Positions 53,801 through 57,298 of a DNA stretch of 64,000 nucleotides are shown piece after piece. How positions within the stretch are numbered: the stretch's first letter is position 1; the number at the start of each line of letters is the position of its first letter. The stretch comes from Undaria pinnatifida (lineage: Eukaryota > Sar > Phaeophyceae > Laminariales > Alariaceae): assembly GCA_012845835.1 (NCBI GenBank), contig JABAKD010000014.1, positions 4,393,896-4,457,895 on the forward strand, given 5' to 3'. The translations under genes were made by a program, and so were the position numbers. A model generated the notes under the pieces. The model worked only from the letters and a program-made list of their open reading frames with translations, was not told the origin of the DNA and searched no databases.

Positions 53801-56385
53801 GGTCCCTTCGGGAGGACCTGAGGTCCCTCTGGGCGATGCTGGGGAGATCGGAAGAAGTGTCTCAAGTCTCCACGGCTCTGGCTGAGAAGCCCCTCCGCGG
53901 CCAGGTATCAATATGTTGATATCGCTCGCTTCGTCGGGCGTTCATTTTTTTTTTGCATATATATATTTTCAATTTAGTTTTAGTCGTTTTTTATTTCTTT
54001 TTTGTTGTTGCGTTTTTAGCATTTTTTCTTGGTGTTCCCCGGAACGTTGTTTGCTTCCCCGTTCTATTCTTTCCGGCTTCGCTCGGGTCGCGGTTTGCGC
54101 AGGTCGGTTGCCTCGACCAATCGGTTGCCCTCATGGCGTTGCGCGATTTATTGGAACCGGAAGGGGAGGGGGTACAGGATTGAGTCGAACGTTGTTTTTT
54201 TCATCATGGGAAGGCTGATGCCTGTCTCATGTTGTAACACTGGTTCCTATAATAGTTATATGGTAGAATCTGTCTTAGGTTTAAATGACACTGATACTTA
54301 TCATAGCTCTAGAGTCGGAGTTTCTGTTGTATTCTTCCTTGCTCCCGGTGTCTGTACATCCCCATTTTCTCTGTAGTGACATTGACAGCCTTTTTTTCGG
54401 TTTGTCCTTGAGTTTTCTCGTTTGTTTGTCCAGCAGGCCTTCTTGTACCTTCCCTCCCCTCCCTCCCTCCTGAATCCTGCTTAACCCTTGCCACTGACAC
54501 CTGAAACTCGCACCGCTGGTCTAATAACTTAAAACCACTTGTCTTTGCAACCGTAGCTCCCCCTCCTTTTCACGTATAACACAGCTTTTTGCCCCCCCCC
54601 CCCCCTCCCCCCGCCGGTTCTTGGTAGAATGCGGCTCACCCTTCATGCGACTCGCCGAACGCCTCACGGCGCTTCGCGGCTTCGCTTGGTGCAAGCAATG
54701 TGCGCCTGGTTGGTGAAAGCCTGACGTGCTCCGTCCCGGCATAGCAGGGATGCGAGGGTCTATATGGCCATACCAATTCGGCCATGCACAAACTGAGTAC
54801 CCCCCACCCTCACCCCTCCTATGCGCCTAGGCGGACGACCTGTTGAGGCTTTGTTGTGTTCCCCGACCCTCCTCATTTCTTGAGTCAACAAAAATGAATC
54901 CCTCCCACCCCCACAACCTCTCCCACCTTTCCCAGCCAACATCCGGCGGGTGAGCTTAGGCTTGCGTCGCCCCCCCTCCCCTCTCTTCCCTCTCCCTCTT
55001 GTTTTGGTACATATACAACTATATGCCCTCCCCGCTACCCCTCCCACCCTCCCCGCCCTACATCTAGGCGGATGAACTGCCTCGGCTGGTGCTATCTCGC
55101 TCCTTTTCTCCTCCTTTTGTGATACAACTACAATTAAGCGCCCCCCCCCCCCCCCCACTCCCCACCCGGCACCTAGGCGGGTGGACTGTCGAGGCCTGTG
55201 TGGACCTCTTCCTCCTCCCCGCCCCCTTCGTGTCCTTCGCATTATTGAAGTGTAGTGACGCCTCTACTTTGAATGGGGGATTGAGTCGAAACGGATATTT
55301 TCCATCTGCGTGTGATAGTACATGCCGTATGGTGGTGCTACGGGGTGTAGATGTCCCCATGAATGATACAGGTAATATTTCCTGGTACGAAACAACCACT
55401 TGTATCTGCCCCCCCCCCCCCACCCTTTTTCGCACCCTCCCACCCATAGCAGGCGATGGAATAGTCTCGGCTGATGTTGTACCCTTCTCCTCGTCCCCCC
55501 TCTCCCCCTCCCCCTTCTTTTTTTTTATAAGAACAAAATTACCCCCCTCCCCCCCCCCCCCTTTCCCACCAAGGCATCCACGAGGTAGTTACATTGTAAT
55601 ACCCATTGCTGTCCCTGGAGTGTCTGCAGTGACCACACCAGAAAACAAAGTATAACTTTTGGGCTCTGTCACCCATAAGCAAGAATGTAAGCACATGGCG
55701 CCGAAGTCTGTCTTACGAACGGTTCTTGGAAGGATGCAGTTCACCCTTCATGCGACTCGCCGAACACCTCACGGCGCTTCGCGCTTGGTGCAAGCAATGT
55801 CTGGTTGGTGAAAACCCGACGTGCTCCGTCCCGGCATGGTGGGGATGCGAGGGTCTATTGTCATACGACTGCGGCCATGCACAAACTGAGTACCCCCCCC
55901 CCCCACCCTCCCCCCCACCCGATATCTGTAACAGACGGAGCAACTGTCTCGGCTGATACCCCCTTCCCCCATCTCTCCCTTTCCCCCCTCCCCCAACTTC
56001 CCCTTCTTTTCTGATAAAAGCAAAACTTACCCCCCTCCCATCTCTCCCCCGCCACACACCCCTCCCACCCGACACCTGTAACAAACGAAGGCAGTCTCGT
56101 CTGATATTGCCCCCTTCCCCCATCCCTCCCCTTTCCCCTTCTCCCCTTTTTCCCCTCTTTTCTGATAACAGCAAAACTACCCCCCCCCCCCCCTCTCCCC
56201 CCTCCTCCATTCCACGCGAACCATAGGCGGATGAGCTGTCTCGACTGGTGTTGGCGGCGAGCGAGGAGGTGTCTACAGGTGTTGCTAGGCGGGCGAAGCT
56301 TCGGTCGGCCGCTTCGGCAGCCGTTCGGGTACTAGAGCTCACGACGAAGGACATTGGACCTGATCTTGCGACTCTGTTGGAACAG
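9849..56385 (+). CDS. kinesin-4-type motor protein, whole gene as traced (33 exons)
   Basis: This is a plus-end-type microtubule motor by family. Exons 1-7 give a 352-residue N-terminal motor: [14 protein letters not shown] start, P-loop GQTGSGKT (exon 2), switch I NTVSSRSH (exon 4), switch II DLAGSE (exon 5), then [15 protein letters not shown] and [11 protein letters not shown] before the neck. The [16 protein letters not shown] stretch and the [10 protein letters not shown] ending are typical of kinesin-4/KIF4-KIF21 proteins. Exons 8-33 encode about 1,120 residues rich in Glu, Lys, Gln and Arg, predicted coiled coil, with Gly/Ser-rich linkers in exons 10, 13, 17, 20 and 22. Kinesin-4 proteins act on spindle midzones, cilia or cell-wall transport; the role here is not known. 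Problems: four residues seem missing between exons 1 and 2; phases clash at exons 10/11 and 26/27 unless alternative donors are used; and no definite stop was found. Confidence 0.85.
12408..12690 (+). mobile_element. tRNA-derived SINE, copy 1
   Basis: The head GGTTGTCTAGTGGTTACC resembles a tRNA A box (as in tRNA-Glu), and GAGTGCGATTCCCACC about 45 bases on resembles a B box. A body with GAGAGCGCCTACCAGCGTGG follows and ends with 'ataaaaatgaaggcacgtac'. The same head and body order is found at 51660. It is not a functional tRNA: the arms do not pair cleanly. Confidence 0.6.
12780..13390. repeat. tandem repeat, about 105-120 bp unit, 5-6 copies
   Basis: Units contain TTGGCCGTAAAGACGA, then GATGCCTGCCGCTGGCTC and AATGGTCGAGAGATGTACG. 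Divergence between units is considerable. The long minus-strand open frame across it (208 codons) follows the repeat period and has no domain. Confidence 0.75.
13690..14035. repeat. tandem repeat, about 125-bp unit, 3 copies
   Basis: Each unit has 'gaaattcgggagcagttatac', then TGTAGAACGCAC, 'tatcaaataagaaacc' and 'gggtcagcata'. It lies in kinesin intron 1; no function suggested. Confidence 0.75.
14532..14794. mobile_element. TIR element family B, complete copy 1
   Basis: Bounded by ACGCGTGCTACGATA and the inverse CTATCGTAGCACGC. The left interior (TTTGGGAGCTTAAGA) and right interior (TTAAGGAGCCCCGTCATTC) are shared with the copy at 27435. No coding frame, MITE-like. Confidence 0.8.
14814..15061. 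repeat. exact tandem duplication, 124-bp unit
   Basis: The two units (starting with AGGCCCATGTTATCGCTCG) are identical over essentially their full length, so the duplication is recent or kept identical by conversion. It lies directly after the family B element. Confidence 0.9.
16360..16432 (+). pseudogene. decayed copy of kinesin exon 2 start with acceptor
   Basis: The run 'ctctatttgataccgcctc' through 'tatcttcag' and the following 33 bases align with the real acceptor and first codons of exon 2, about 180 bases downstream. The acceptor AG is kept. The P-loop part is not recognisable. Confidence 0.7.
16578..16696 (+). CDS. kinesin exon 2: P-loop
   Basis: 39 codons plus two bases, from tctctag| to CCGAG|gtactc. 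It encodes [20 protein letters not shown], the ATP-binding P-loop, and ends RRGLIPR, as in kinesin-4 motors. Confidence 0.92.
16823..16915 (+). pseudogene. copy of kinesin exon 2 end with donor and intron start
   Basis: GAGGTCTAATCCCCAG|GTAC repeats the exon 2 end GAGGTCTAATCCCGAG|GTAC, and similarity continues into the intron (ggatggtaatgatagtgg). The copy lies about 155 bases downstream of the real donor. Confidence 0.75.
17019..17100 (+). mobile_element. short element family C (82 bp)
   Basis: Bounded by CCCCTTTA and TAAAGGGG. The interior has CCCTCCCTATACTAA, then TTGTCCCCAAAAACGGGTTT. The same element occurs at 46132-46213. Degenerate copies lie at 30735-30810, 31005-31080, 38136-38215, 39640-39960, 58985-59060 and 59390-59480. 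Confidence 0.65.
17492..17645 (+). CDS. kinesin exon 3
   Basis: One base plus 51 codons, from actcctcag| to CTGCAG|gtgggc. It contains [15 protein letters not shown], the conserved 'F.E.YNE.v.DLL' element of motor domains. Confidence 0.9.
17646..18914 (+). other. kinesin intron 3: G/T-rich repeats and TIR element
   Basis: GGTTGGGGTTGGCGTTGGG-type tracts lie at 17655-17810 and 18275-18400. A short family A element lies between. From 18420 to 18790 there are tandem blocks of the type TTTTTCTCACNCTCYGWAAC with CCACCACC tracts, ending in the acceptor region. No gene is seen. Confidence 0.6.
17806..17985 (-). mobile_element. TIR element family A, copy 2 (short)
   Basis: It runs from CAGTAGGTTCCC to GGGGGACCCCCTA in inverse orientation to copy 1. 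Only about one 32-bp unit remains, but the conserved head (CTCTCGCACACCATCGCC) is present. Confidence 0.7.
18915..19130 (+). CDS. kinesin exon 4: switch I
   Basis: 72 codons, ggcaccag| to CCTCAG|gtgttt. It contains [20 protein letters not shown], the switch I region that contacts ATP. The acceptor follows a C-rich tract that begins with the GTGAGTACGCCCCC repeat border. Confidence 0.92.
19155..19649. mobile_element. TIR element family I, copy 1
   Basis: It runs from TAGGGCCTGATCCATTATG to the inverse CAAAATGGGTCAGGTCCTA. CAGTGT flanks it on both sides (immediately left; two bases beyond the right end), a possible target duplication. It lies 25 bases after the exon 4 donor. No transposase frame. 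Confidence 0.65.
19900..20164. repeat. tandem duplication, 131-bp unit
   Basis: Two nearly identical units from GAAAATATGGAGGGAGGGAG to CATCTACTGTATACCAGG. They differ mainly in a T-run. The preceding stretch (19660-19900) is purine-rich. Confidence 0.85.
20518..20622 (+). CDS. kinesin exon 5: switch II
   Basis: 35 codons, attgcctcag| to AACCAG|gtttgc. It contains [19 protein letters not shown]: switch II DLAGSE followed by the kinesin-4-like linker. Confidence 0.92.
20834..20941 (+). CDS. kinesin exon 6
   Basis: 36 codons, ttttggcag| to CTTCAG|gtatgg. It contains [14 protein letters not shown] and [14 protein letters not shown], the microtubule-binding alpha-4/alpha-5 region. Confidence 0.92.
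21157..21282 (+). CDS. kinesin exon 7: end of motor
   Basis: 42 codons, tatttcag| to AAAGTG|gtgagt. It contains [18 protein letters not shown] and [11 protein letters not shown], the end of the motor and start of the neck. Confidence 0.92.
21294..21850 (+). repeat. pyrimidine tract with about 160 bp of (CCCT)n
   Basis: The tract is C/T-rich over some 550 bases in intron 7, with a near-perfect CCCT tetranucleotide core at about 21405-21567. Long open frames (up to 230 codons, Pro/Ser/Leu) on both strands are produced by this and are not genes. Mirror symmetry makes triplex DNA possible. Confidence 0.9.
22275..22381 (+). CDS. kinesin exon 8: neck
   Basis: 35 codons plus two bases, from gtcctag| to GGCGGAGG|gtgagt. 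It encodes [20 protein letters not shown] and more. The donor at 22382 is chosen over the one at 22350 because it joins exon 9 in frame. Confidence 0.75.
23100..24130 (+). pseudogene. degenerate LINE (non-LTR retrotransposon) reverse transcriptase
   Basis: Three frames must be read to follow it. Recognisable are [66 protein letters not shown] and, at 23818, FADDFVGIS (the catalytic FADD box). Stops and frameshifts are frequent, and the Asp expected before VQKAYDT is Gly. No endonuclease domain or poly-A end is visible, so it is a truncated dead insertion in kinesin intron 8, sense to the gene. The family within LINEs is not assigned. Confidence 0.85.
24312..24450 (+). CDS. kinesin exon 9
   Basis: One base plus 46 codons, from ccgccag| to GTGAAG|gtggac. 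Acidic ([10 protein letters not shown]...[17 protein letters not shown]). No domain is known; it is chosen because phase and charge fit exons 8 and 10. The acceptor follows a repeat-derived C-rich tract starting ATGAGTACCCCCCC. Confidence 0.65.
24620..24835 (+). repeat. GGGTCGGGTC-type dispersed repeat, copy 1
   Basis: Degenerate CGGGTCGG/GGATCGGGTCATCC units. Related copies lie at 40980-41290, 53295-53460 and 58735-58965, in both orientations. All lie in or beyond kinesin introns. Confidence 0.65.
24840..25510. repeat. tandem duplication, about 310-bp unit
   Basis: Each unit contains AAGTACGGGTCGGGCGCCAC-like sequence, CCCGACGTCGTCGTTCGATAG, then AGTAGCTCCGTGAA and GTGAGCAGTGATCAG. The units differ by small changes. 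The family is also seen at 380-720 and 5150-5420. Confidence 0.75.
25812..25977 (+). CDS. kinesin exon 10 (3' end uncertain)
   Basis: 55 codons plus one base from ccctccag|. It starts [15 protein letters not shown] and turns into an Ala/Gly/Thr-rich linker. The donor at 25978 (gtaagc) is the better consensus but leaves phase 1, which clashes with exon 11 (phase 0). The frame stays open to 26264, and the donor after GATGAG at 26102 (gtgggt) restores it. Either an unseen exon follows or the longer form is used. Confidence 0.65.
25978..26660. repeat. tandem repeat, 165-210 bp unit, about 4 copies, at exon 10 end
   Basis: Each unit carries GCGGGTACTGTGCGAC or a close variant (25982, 26148, 26344, 26552), preceded by a GTA-rich, G-rich block like the exon 10 donor. 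The GATGAGGTGGGT alternative donor recurs in the units too. Open frames follow the repeat. Confidence 0.65.
27435..27718. mobile_element. TIR element family B, complete copy 2
   Basis: 284 bp, bounded by GCGTGCTACGATAGAGGT and the inverse ACCTGTATCGTAGCACGC. The interior matches 14532-14794. Fragments of the same family occur at 38245-38330, 39095-39170, 48175-48390, 49050-49130 and 58040-58120. Confidence 0.85.
28048..28136 (+). CDS. kinesin exon 11: stalk
   Basis: 29 codons plus two bases, gtttcag| to GCCAA|gtgagt. It encodes [20 protein letters not shown], predicted helical and acidic. Confidence 0.8.
28514..28615 (+). CDS. kinesin exon 12: stalk
   Basis: 1 + 99 + 2 bases, gaacag| to ATGAG|gtaagc. 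It encodes [20 protein letters not shown] and continues with heptad-like spacing. Phases fit exons 11 and 13. Confidence 0.85.
28708..29054 (+). mobile_element. TIR element family A, copy 3
   Basis: It runs from TTTGGGTCCCCC to GGGGGACCCCTAC and holds about six 32-bp units. The head block (GTGTGCGACAGCAATACGAC) is as in copy 1. It lies in intron 12, sense orientation. Confidence 0.8.
29281..29446 (+). CDS. kinesin exon 13: stalk with Gly-Lys linker
   Basis: One base plus 55 codons, ttgtgcag| to CTTAAG|gtggga. Coiled-coil [20 protein letters not shown] is followed by a [13 protein letters not shown] linker and [11 protein letters not shown]. The last part recurs five times in the next intron. 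Confidence 0.88.
29517..29565 (+). repeat. (TTG)n microsatellite
   Basis: About 15 TTG units near the start of intron 13. Confidence 0.9.
29985..30040 (+). repeat. telomere-like interstitial tract
   Basis: GGGTTAGGGCTAGGGTTAGG followed by GGGGTTGGGGTTGGGG variants. Short and degenerate, inside intron 13; a smaller AGGGTTAGGGTT lies at 32983. Confidence 0.6.
30371..31219 (+). pseudogene. five decayed copies of the kinesin exon 13 end
   Basis: Copies end near 30419, 30564, 30728, 30998 and 31219. The first matches the exon end (GCCACCGCTGACGCTCTCCG onward) at all but about two positions and keeps CTTAAG|gtggga. Later ones decay progressively. Units also carry 'atccccgggtt' plus 'ggcttgcgtt' and pieces of element C, so each unit is exon end plus intron sequence. 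The first copy has an acceptor-like gttttgttcag before it, but the resulting 58-nt exon would break the frame. Confidence 0.85.
31779..31910 (+). CDS. kinesin exon 14: stalk
   Basis: 44 codons, gttggcag| to CAGAAG|gtgcgc. It encodes [20 protein letters not shown] and continues as predicted coiled coil. Confidence 0.88.
32250..32335 (+). repeat. GGGGT tract, intron 14
   Basis: GGGGTGGGGTGGGGTGGG-type run with G-quadruplex potential on the coding strand. Confidence 0.85.
32610..32687 (+). CDS. kinesin exon 15: stalk
   Basis: 26 codons, tttttag| to ATTCAG|gtgtgc. It encodes [20 protein letters not shown], basic coiled coil. Confidence 0.87.
32688..33512 (+). other. kinesin intron 15
   Basis: No repeat array and no gene seen; short T- and A-rich tracts only. 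Confidence 0.6.
33513..33611 (+). CDS. kinesin exon 16: stalk
   Basis: 33 codons, cgtctcag| to ACCCAG|gtgcga. It encodes [20 protein letters not shown], strongly basic; predicted coiled coil. Confidence 0.87.
34578..34690 (+). repeat. repeat family E, partial copy next to exon 17
   Basis: It shares TGGTTGGTGAAACCCCGACG through GATGCGAGGGTC to GCATAAACTGAGTAC with the copies at 38436, 54610 and 55566. Its end merges into the C-rich tract and acceptor of exon 17. A second repeat border (CAAGCAACAGATGAGTACC) lies just before it. Confidence 0.75.
34722..34932 (+). CDS. kinesin exon 17: stalk end and Gly-rich linker
   Basis: 70 codons plus one base, acctgtag| to ACTGGCG|gtaagg. [20 protein letters not shown] coiled coil passes into an Arg/Ala stretch and a run of ten glycines plus GSGSGSGTG. 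The phase fits exon 18. Confidence 0.85.
34933..36637 (+). pseudogene. intron 17: array of degraded exon 17 Gly-rich ends
   Basis: Seven to nine blocks resemble GGTGGCGGTGGCGGGAGTG and similar, separated by GGTTTGGTTTGG tracts. The last block (from 36260) carries GTAAGGCTGGAGTTGGTAG, matching AAGGCTGGAGTTGCTGG in the exon. Frames up to 274 codons follow the repeats on both strands and are not genes. The alignment is approximate because the sequence is simple. Confidence 0.6.
36638..36804 (+). CDS. kinesin exon 18: stalk
   Basis: Two bases plus 55 codons, gtcttccag| to CTGCAG|gtgagg. It encodes [20 protein letters not shown] and more, Ala-rich predicted helix. Confidence 0.88.
37515..37671 (+). 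CDS. kinesin exon 19
   Basis: 52 codons plus one base, tttccag| to CGCCCTG|gtaggt. It starts [20 protein letters not shown] and ends in an Asp/Arg/Gly/Ser-rich region. Confidence 0.87.
38436..38835 (+). repeat. repeat family E, full-length copy 2
   Basis: About 400 bp from GGGGAATGATCGCATCACGT to CATGCACAAACTGACTACACC. The interior carries GGAGTGGCCACTCCAGAAAG and GACTCGCCATACACCTCACG. No open frame with a known domain. Intron 19, sense to the kinesin. Confidence 0.8.
38836..40461 (+). other. rest of kinesin intron 19
   Basis: It holds a family B fragment (39095-39170), three degenerate C elements (39640-39960) and two family A pieces (40069-40175 and 40255-40390). No gene. Confidence 0.6.
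40255..40390 (-). mobile_element. TIR element family A, copy 4 (short)
   Basis: It runs from CAGTAGGGGGTCCCCC to GGGGGGACCAT with about two repeat units. TA precedes the left end. A TIR-less fragment of the same family lies at 40069-40175. Confidence 0.75.
40462..40634 (+). CDS. kinesin exon 20
   Basis: Two bases plus 57 codons, tccccag| to GAAAAG|gtgagt. Gly/Ser/Arg-rich, then [20 protein letters not shown], a predicted helix. Confidence 0.85.
40640..40850 (+). repeat. (GGGGT)n tract, intron 20
   Basis: Over twenty GGGGT units directly after the exon 20 donor. G-quadruplex potential in the pre-mRNA. Both strands give long meaningless open frames. Confidence 0.92.
41501..41590 (+). CDS. kinesin exon 21: stalk
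   Basis: 30 codons, gctgggcag| to TTCCAG|gtgggt. It encodes [20 protein letters not shown], predicted coiled coil. Confidence 0.87.
41968..42040 (+). pseudogene. decayed copy of kinesin exon 22 start
   Basis: 'gggtggagcaccc' and 'agtttcgactcttccgtcgag' match the exon 22 start GGACGGAGCACC and TTTCGACTCATCCGACGAG. The acceptor AG of the exon (aatgcag) is AC here (gatgcac), so it cannot splice at this place. Confidence 0.8.
42188..42427 (+). CDS. kinesin exon 22
   Basis: 80 codons, aatgcag| to AAGCAG|gtgggt. Gly/Asp/Ser-rich, then [20 protein letters not shown] and [12 protein letters not shown], predicted helical. The longest stalk exon. Confidence 0.87.
43002..43094 (+). CDS. kinesin exon 23: stalk
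   Basis: 31 codons, tggtacag| to TCCATG|gtgagc. It encodes [20 protein letters not shown], predicted coiled coil. Confidence 0.88.
43095..43500 (+). repeat. (GGTGTT/TTG)n-rich tract, intron 23
   Basis: Imperfect GGTGTTGGTGATGGTGTT and TTGTTG repeats right after the exon 23 donor; no gene. Confidence 0.85.
43746..43938 (+). CDS. kinesin exon 24
   Basis: 64 codons plus one base, gctgccag| to GAACCCT|gtgaga. It starts [20 protein letters not shown] and continues with an acidic Ser-rich region. In-frame with exon 23. Confidence 0.85.
44123..44142 (+). CDS. kinesin exon 25: predicted 20-nt microexon
   Basis: A 20-base candidate between ttgcccacag| and the perfect donor |gtaagt. It takes phase 1 from exon 24 and hands phase 0 to exon 26, encoding Ser-Pro-Arg-Arg-Leu-Pro-Pro. 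It is proposed mainly because it resolves the phase conflict. Confidence 0.45.
44875..45063 (+). mobile_element. TIR element family A, copy 5 (short)
   Basis: Head GTGTGCCAGAGCAATAAGAC, one or two repeat units, and the right end GAGAACCCTACTG. The left TIR is degraded. Confidence 0.6.
45168..45263 (+). CDS. kinesin exon 26
   Basis: 32 codons, tttgctag| to CATCAG|gtgggt. It encodes [20 protein letters not shown] and more. The next exon needs two bases of carry-over. A weaker donor at 45287 (after TTTAG) would supply them, adding eight residues. Which is used is undecided. Confidence 0.65.
45575..47062 (+). repeat. intron 26: repeated copies of the exon 27 acceptor region
   Basis: Six to eight blocks of the type CGCGCCTGCCTGCCTTTAGC plus 'ttccactccacaa' recur (near 45590, 45700, 46510, 46610, 46770, 46855 and 47040). 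The block at 45590 even continues CTCTCGGAATGCTCACG, like the exon 27 start CTCTCGGGACGCCTGTG. A family C element sits inside at 46132-46213. Confidence 0.65.
47063..47186 (+). CDS. kinesin exon 27: stalk
   Basis: One base plus 41 codons, tcctacag| to GAAAAG|gtggga. It encodes [20 protein letters not shown], predicted coiled coil. It needs phase 2 from upstream (see exon 26). Confidence 0.83.
48024..48170 (+). CDS. kinesin exon 28: stalk
   Basis: 49 codons, ttttcaag| to CTAGAG|gtacag. It encodes [20 protein letters not shown], predicted coiled coil. A family B fragment begins within ten bases of the donor. Confidence 0.87.
49551..50165 (-). mobile_element. TIR element family A, copy 6 (largest array)
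   Basis: It starts TA|CAGTAGGGGTCCC and ends near AAACCCTTGCCGTAG (degenerate right TIR). About 15 copies of the 32-bp unit in inverse orientation, then the conserved head block. Intron 28. Confidence 0.78.
50374..50475 (+). CDS. kinesin exon 29: stalk
   Basis: 34 codons, ttcggcag| to GAGAAG|gtgtgt. It encodes [20 protein letters not shown] and more. Confidence 0.85.
50575..50750 (+). repeat. SINE tail fragment, intron 29
   Basis: It shares GGACTGGAGTCTTGTCGCGA-like sequence, 'aaaatgaaggcgcgtaccg' and GACCCCGGATCTG with the SINE copy at 51660-51995. The tRNA-like head is missing. Confidence 0.6.
50848..50952 (+). CDS. kinesin exon 30
   Basis: 35 codons, from ctactctag| to GAACAG|gtactc. 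It encodes [20 protein letters not shown] and more. The acceptor at 50847 keeps the frame. The stronger-looking cctgcag at 50860 would shift it into a stop. Confidence 0.75.
51660..51995 (+). mobile_element. tRNA-derived SINE, copy 2
   Basis: A-box-like GTGGTCTAGTGGTTACC and B-box-like GGGGTTTGAATCC, with an internal duplication of GTTGATAGAGCTGGTTGTGG. The body GAGAGCGCCTAGCCGCGTGG and the tail are shared with 12408 and 50575. Confidence 0.65.
52005..52250 (+). mobile_element. SINE-like element, copy 3 (different head)
   Basis: The head CCCGGTAGTTCAATAGTAAA and GGTACGAGACCC look tRNA-like. The body shares 'aaatcaaggcacgtaccg' and 'cctgtgaccacggct' with the fragment at 795-965. Confidence 0.5.
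53598..53625 (+). pseudogene. decayed copy of kinesin exon 31 start
   Basis: ggcag|GCGAGGGACTAGCGCGTGT repeats the real cag|GCGAGGGACGAGCGTGTGT 166 bases upstream. The acceptor is kept, but the fourth codon is TAG. Confidence 0.75.
53764..53904 (+). CDS. kinesin exon 31: stalk
   Basis: 47 codons, ttctacag| to GGCCAG|gtatca. It encodes [20 protein letters not shown] and more, predicted coiled coil. Confidence 0.85.
54103..54171 (+). CDS. kinesin exon 32 (possible end of the protein)
   Basis: 23 codons, ttgcgcag| to GAGGGG|gtacag. It encodes [20 protein letters not shown]. If the donor is not used, the frame ends at the TGA 54181-54183 after two more residues beyond Val, giving an alternative terminus. 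Splicing to exon 33 is in phase and is preferred. Confidence 0.65.
54610..54810 (+). repeat. repeat family E, copy 3
   Basis: Partial copy beginning GTTCTTGGTAGAATGCGGC and ending CATGCACAAACTGAGTACC. It runs into a C-rich tract and a false acceptor copy (54830). Confidence 0.75.
54831..56226 (+). pseudogene. array of seven decayed copies of the exon 33 acceptor and start
   Basis: Copies start at 54831, about 54945, 55068, 55177, 55453, 55935 and about 56084, before the real exon at 56227. Each has a C-rich tract followed by a form of GCGGATGAACTGTCTCGGCTG. Those at 54831, 55068 and 55177 keep AG and an open start; 55453 has a TAG; 56084 has lost AG. A family E copy (55566-55905) lies within. 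Confidence 0.85.
55566..55905 (+). repeat. repeat family E, copy 4
   Basis: It runs from AAGGCATCCACGAGGTAGTT to CATGCACAAACTGAGTACC, with CTCGCCGAACACCTCACGG inside. Sense to the kinesin, intron 32. Confidence 0.8.
56227..56385 (+). CDS. kinesin exon 33 (last exon identified)
   Basis: 53 codons, accatag| to GAACAG|gtgctt. It encodes [20 protein letters not shown], then [20 protein letters not shown] and [13 protein letters not shown], predicted helical. It ends in phase 0 with a weak donor. No stop and no convincing next exon were found. Confidence 0.82.
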
Positions 56386-56639
56386 GTGCTTTTGTCTTGG
56401 ATTCGTACCAGTTGGGCGTACAGTACAGCAGTGTATTCATGCTGCTTACTTGTTTTGTTTTGTTATGTTTGACATTTTGGTGGTTGATTTTTTTGTATGT
56501 TGGTTGTTCTGTTTATGCATTCTCTTGTGGTTGATTATGTATCCGTTTGTTGTTCTGTTTATGCCTTTTCTTGCTGTTGATTATGTTTTCGTTGGCTGTT
56601 CTGTTGTATATGGTTGTTTTATCGAAAATGAGGCCATTT

Positions 56640-57298
56640 TGCCCGCCTCAGCTGCTGCGGTGAGAGTACCGGAGCTCATTGCGTAGGACGTTCGTCCAGA
56701 TCTTGTTACCTTCCTTTAATTTAATAATTTCGTGGTGGTTTGTTCGTAGGCTTATCTCATGGTTTATCCATTCTGCTTGAATATTTATGTATTCATGCCT
56801 GTTGCTGATTACCTGGTGATTGCCAAATTGGCTCACGTAATATCAGTAGTGTTATAATTCATTCCGCTTATTTGCTTCGTTCTTTATGCCTGTTTTGGGG
56901 TTAATCTTTGGGCGATGGGGCCTCGCCTGTAAATCACCGGTTATTCGACTTACAGGATTCACTTGATAAACGGATACATTTCCCTCCACAGCTGCCAGAT
57001 TTGGTCCCCCTCAGAAATGGGTTTTATAGTTTCCGCGCACAGACTGACTAACATCACCCCGTTGACCCTGATAGCTACACTGTAGTTGTAAGGGGAGTCG
57101 CCGACCTAGCCTATATCCTTAATGAGGACACACAACTCGTACTACGCGCGATCGGAGTATCACACACAGTTTGCAAAGATGAGTTTCGACGAAATCTTCG
57201 ATCTCACAGCTGGAGTGTATTTTCTTTTTTTTTAATAATTGGGAGTACTCGAGCCGACCACGAAAAGCTTCGATCCTCATGTGGAAGCCCTCCTGGAC
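56640..57298 (+). pseudogene. two decayed copies of the exon 33 end
   Basis: 56640-56715 matches GTTCGGGTACTAGAGCTCAC onward, with a TAG. 57239-57298 matches GTACTAGAGCTCACGACGAA onward and keeps an open frame plus the donor GG|gtgctt. The second lies directly after the D element. Confidence 0.75.
56989..57212 (-). mobile_element. TIR element family D, complete copy 2
   Basis: 224 bp in inverse orientation, from CAGCTGCCAGATTT to ATCTCACAGCTG. Interior as at 6285. Further partial copies lie at 57880-57930 and 62645-62695. Confidence 0.75.
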
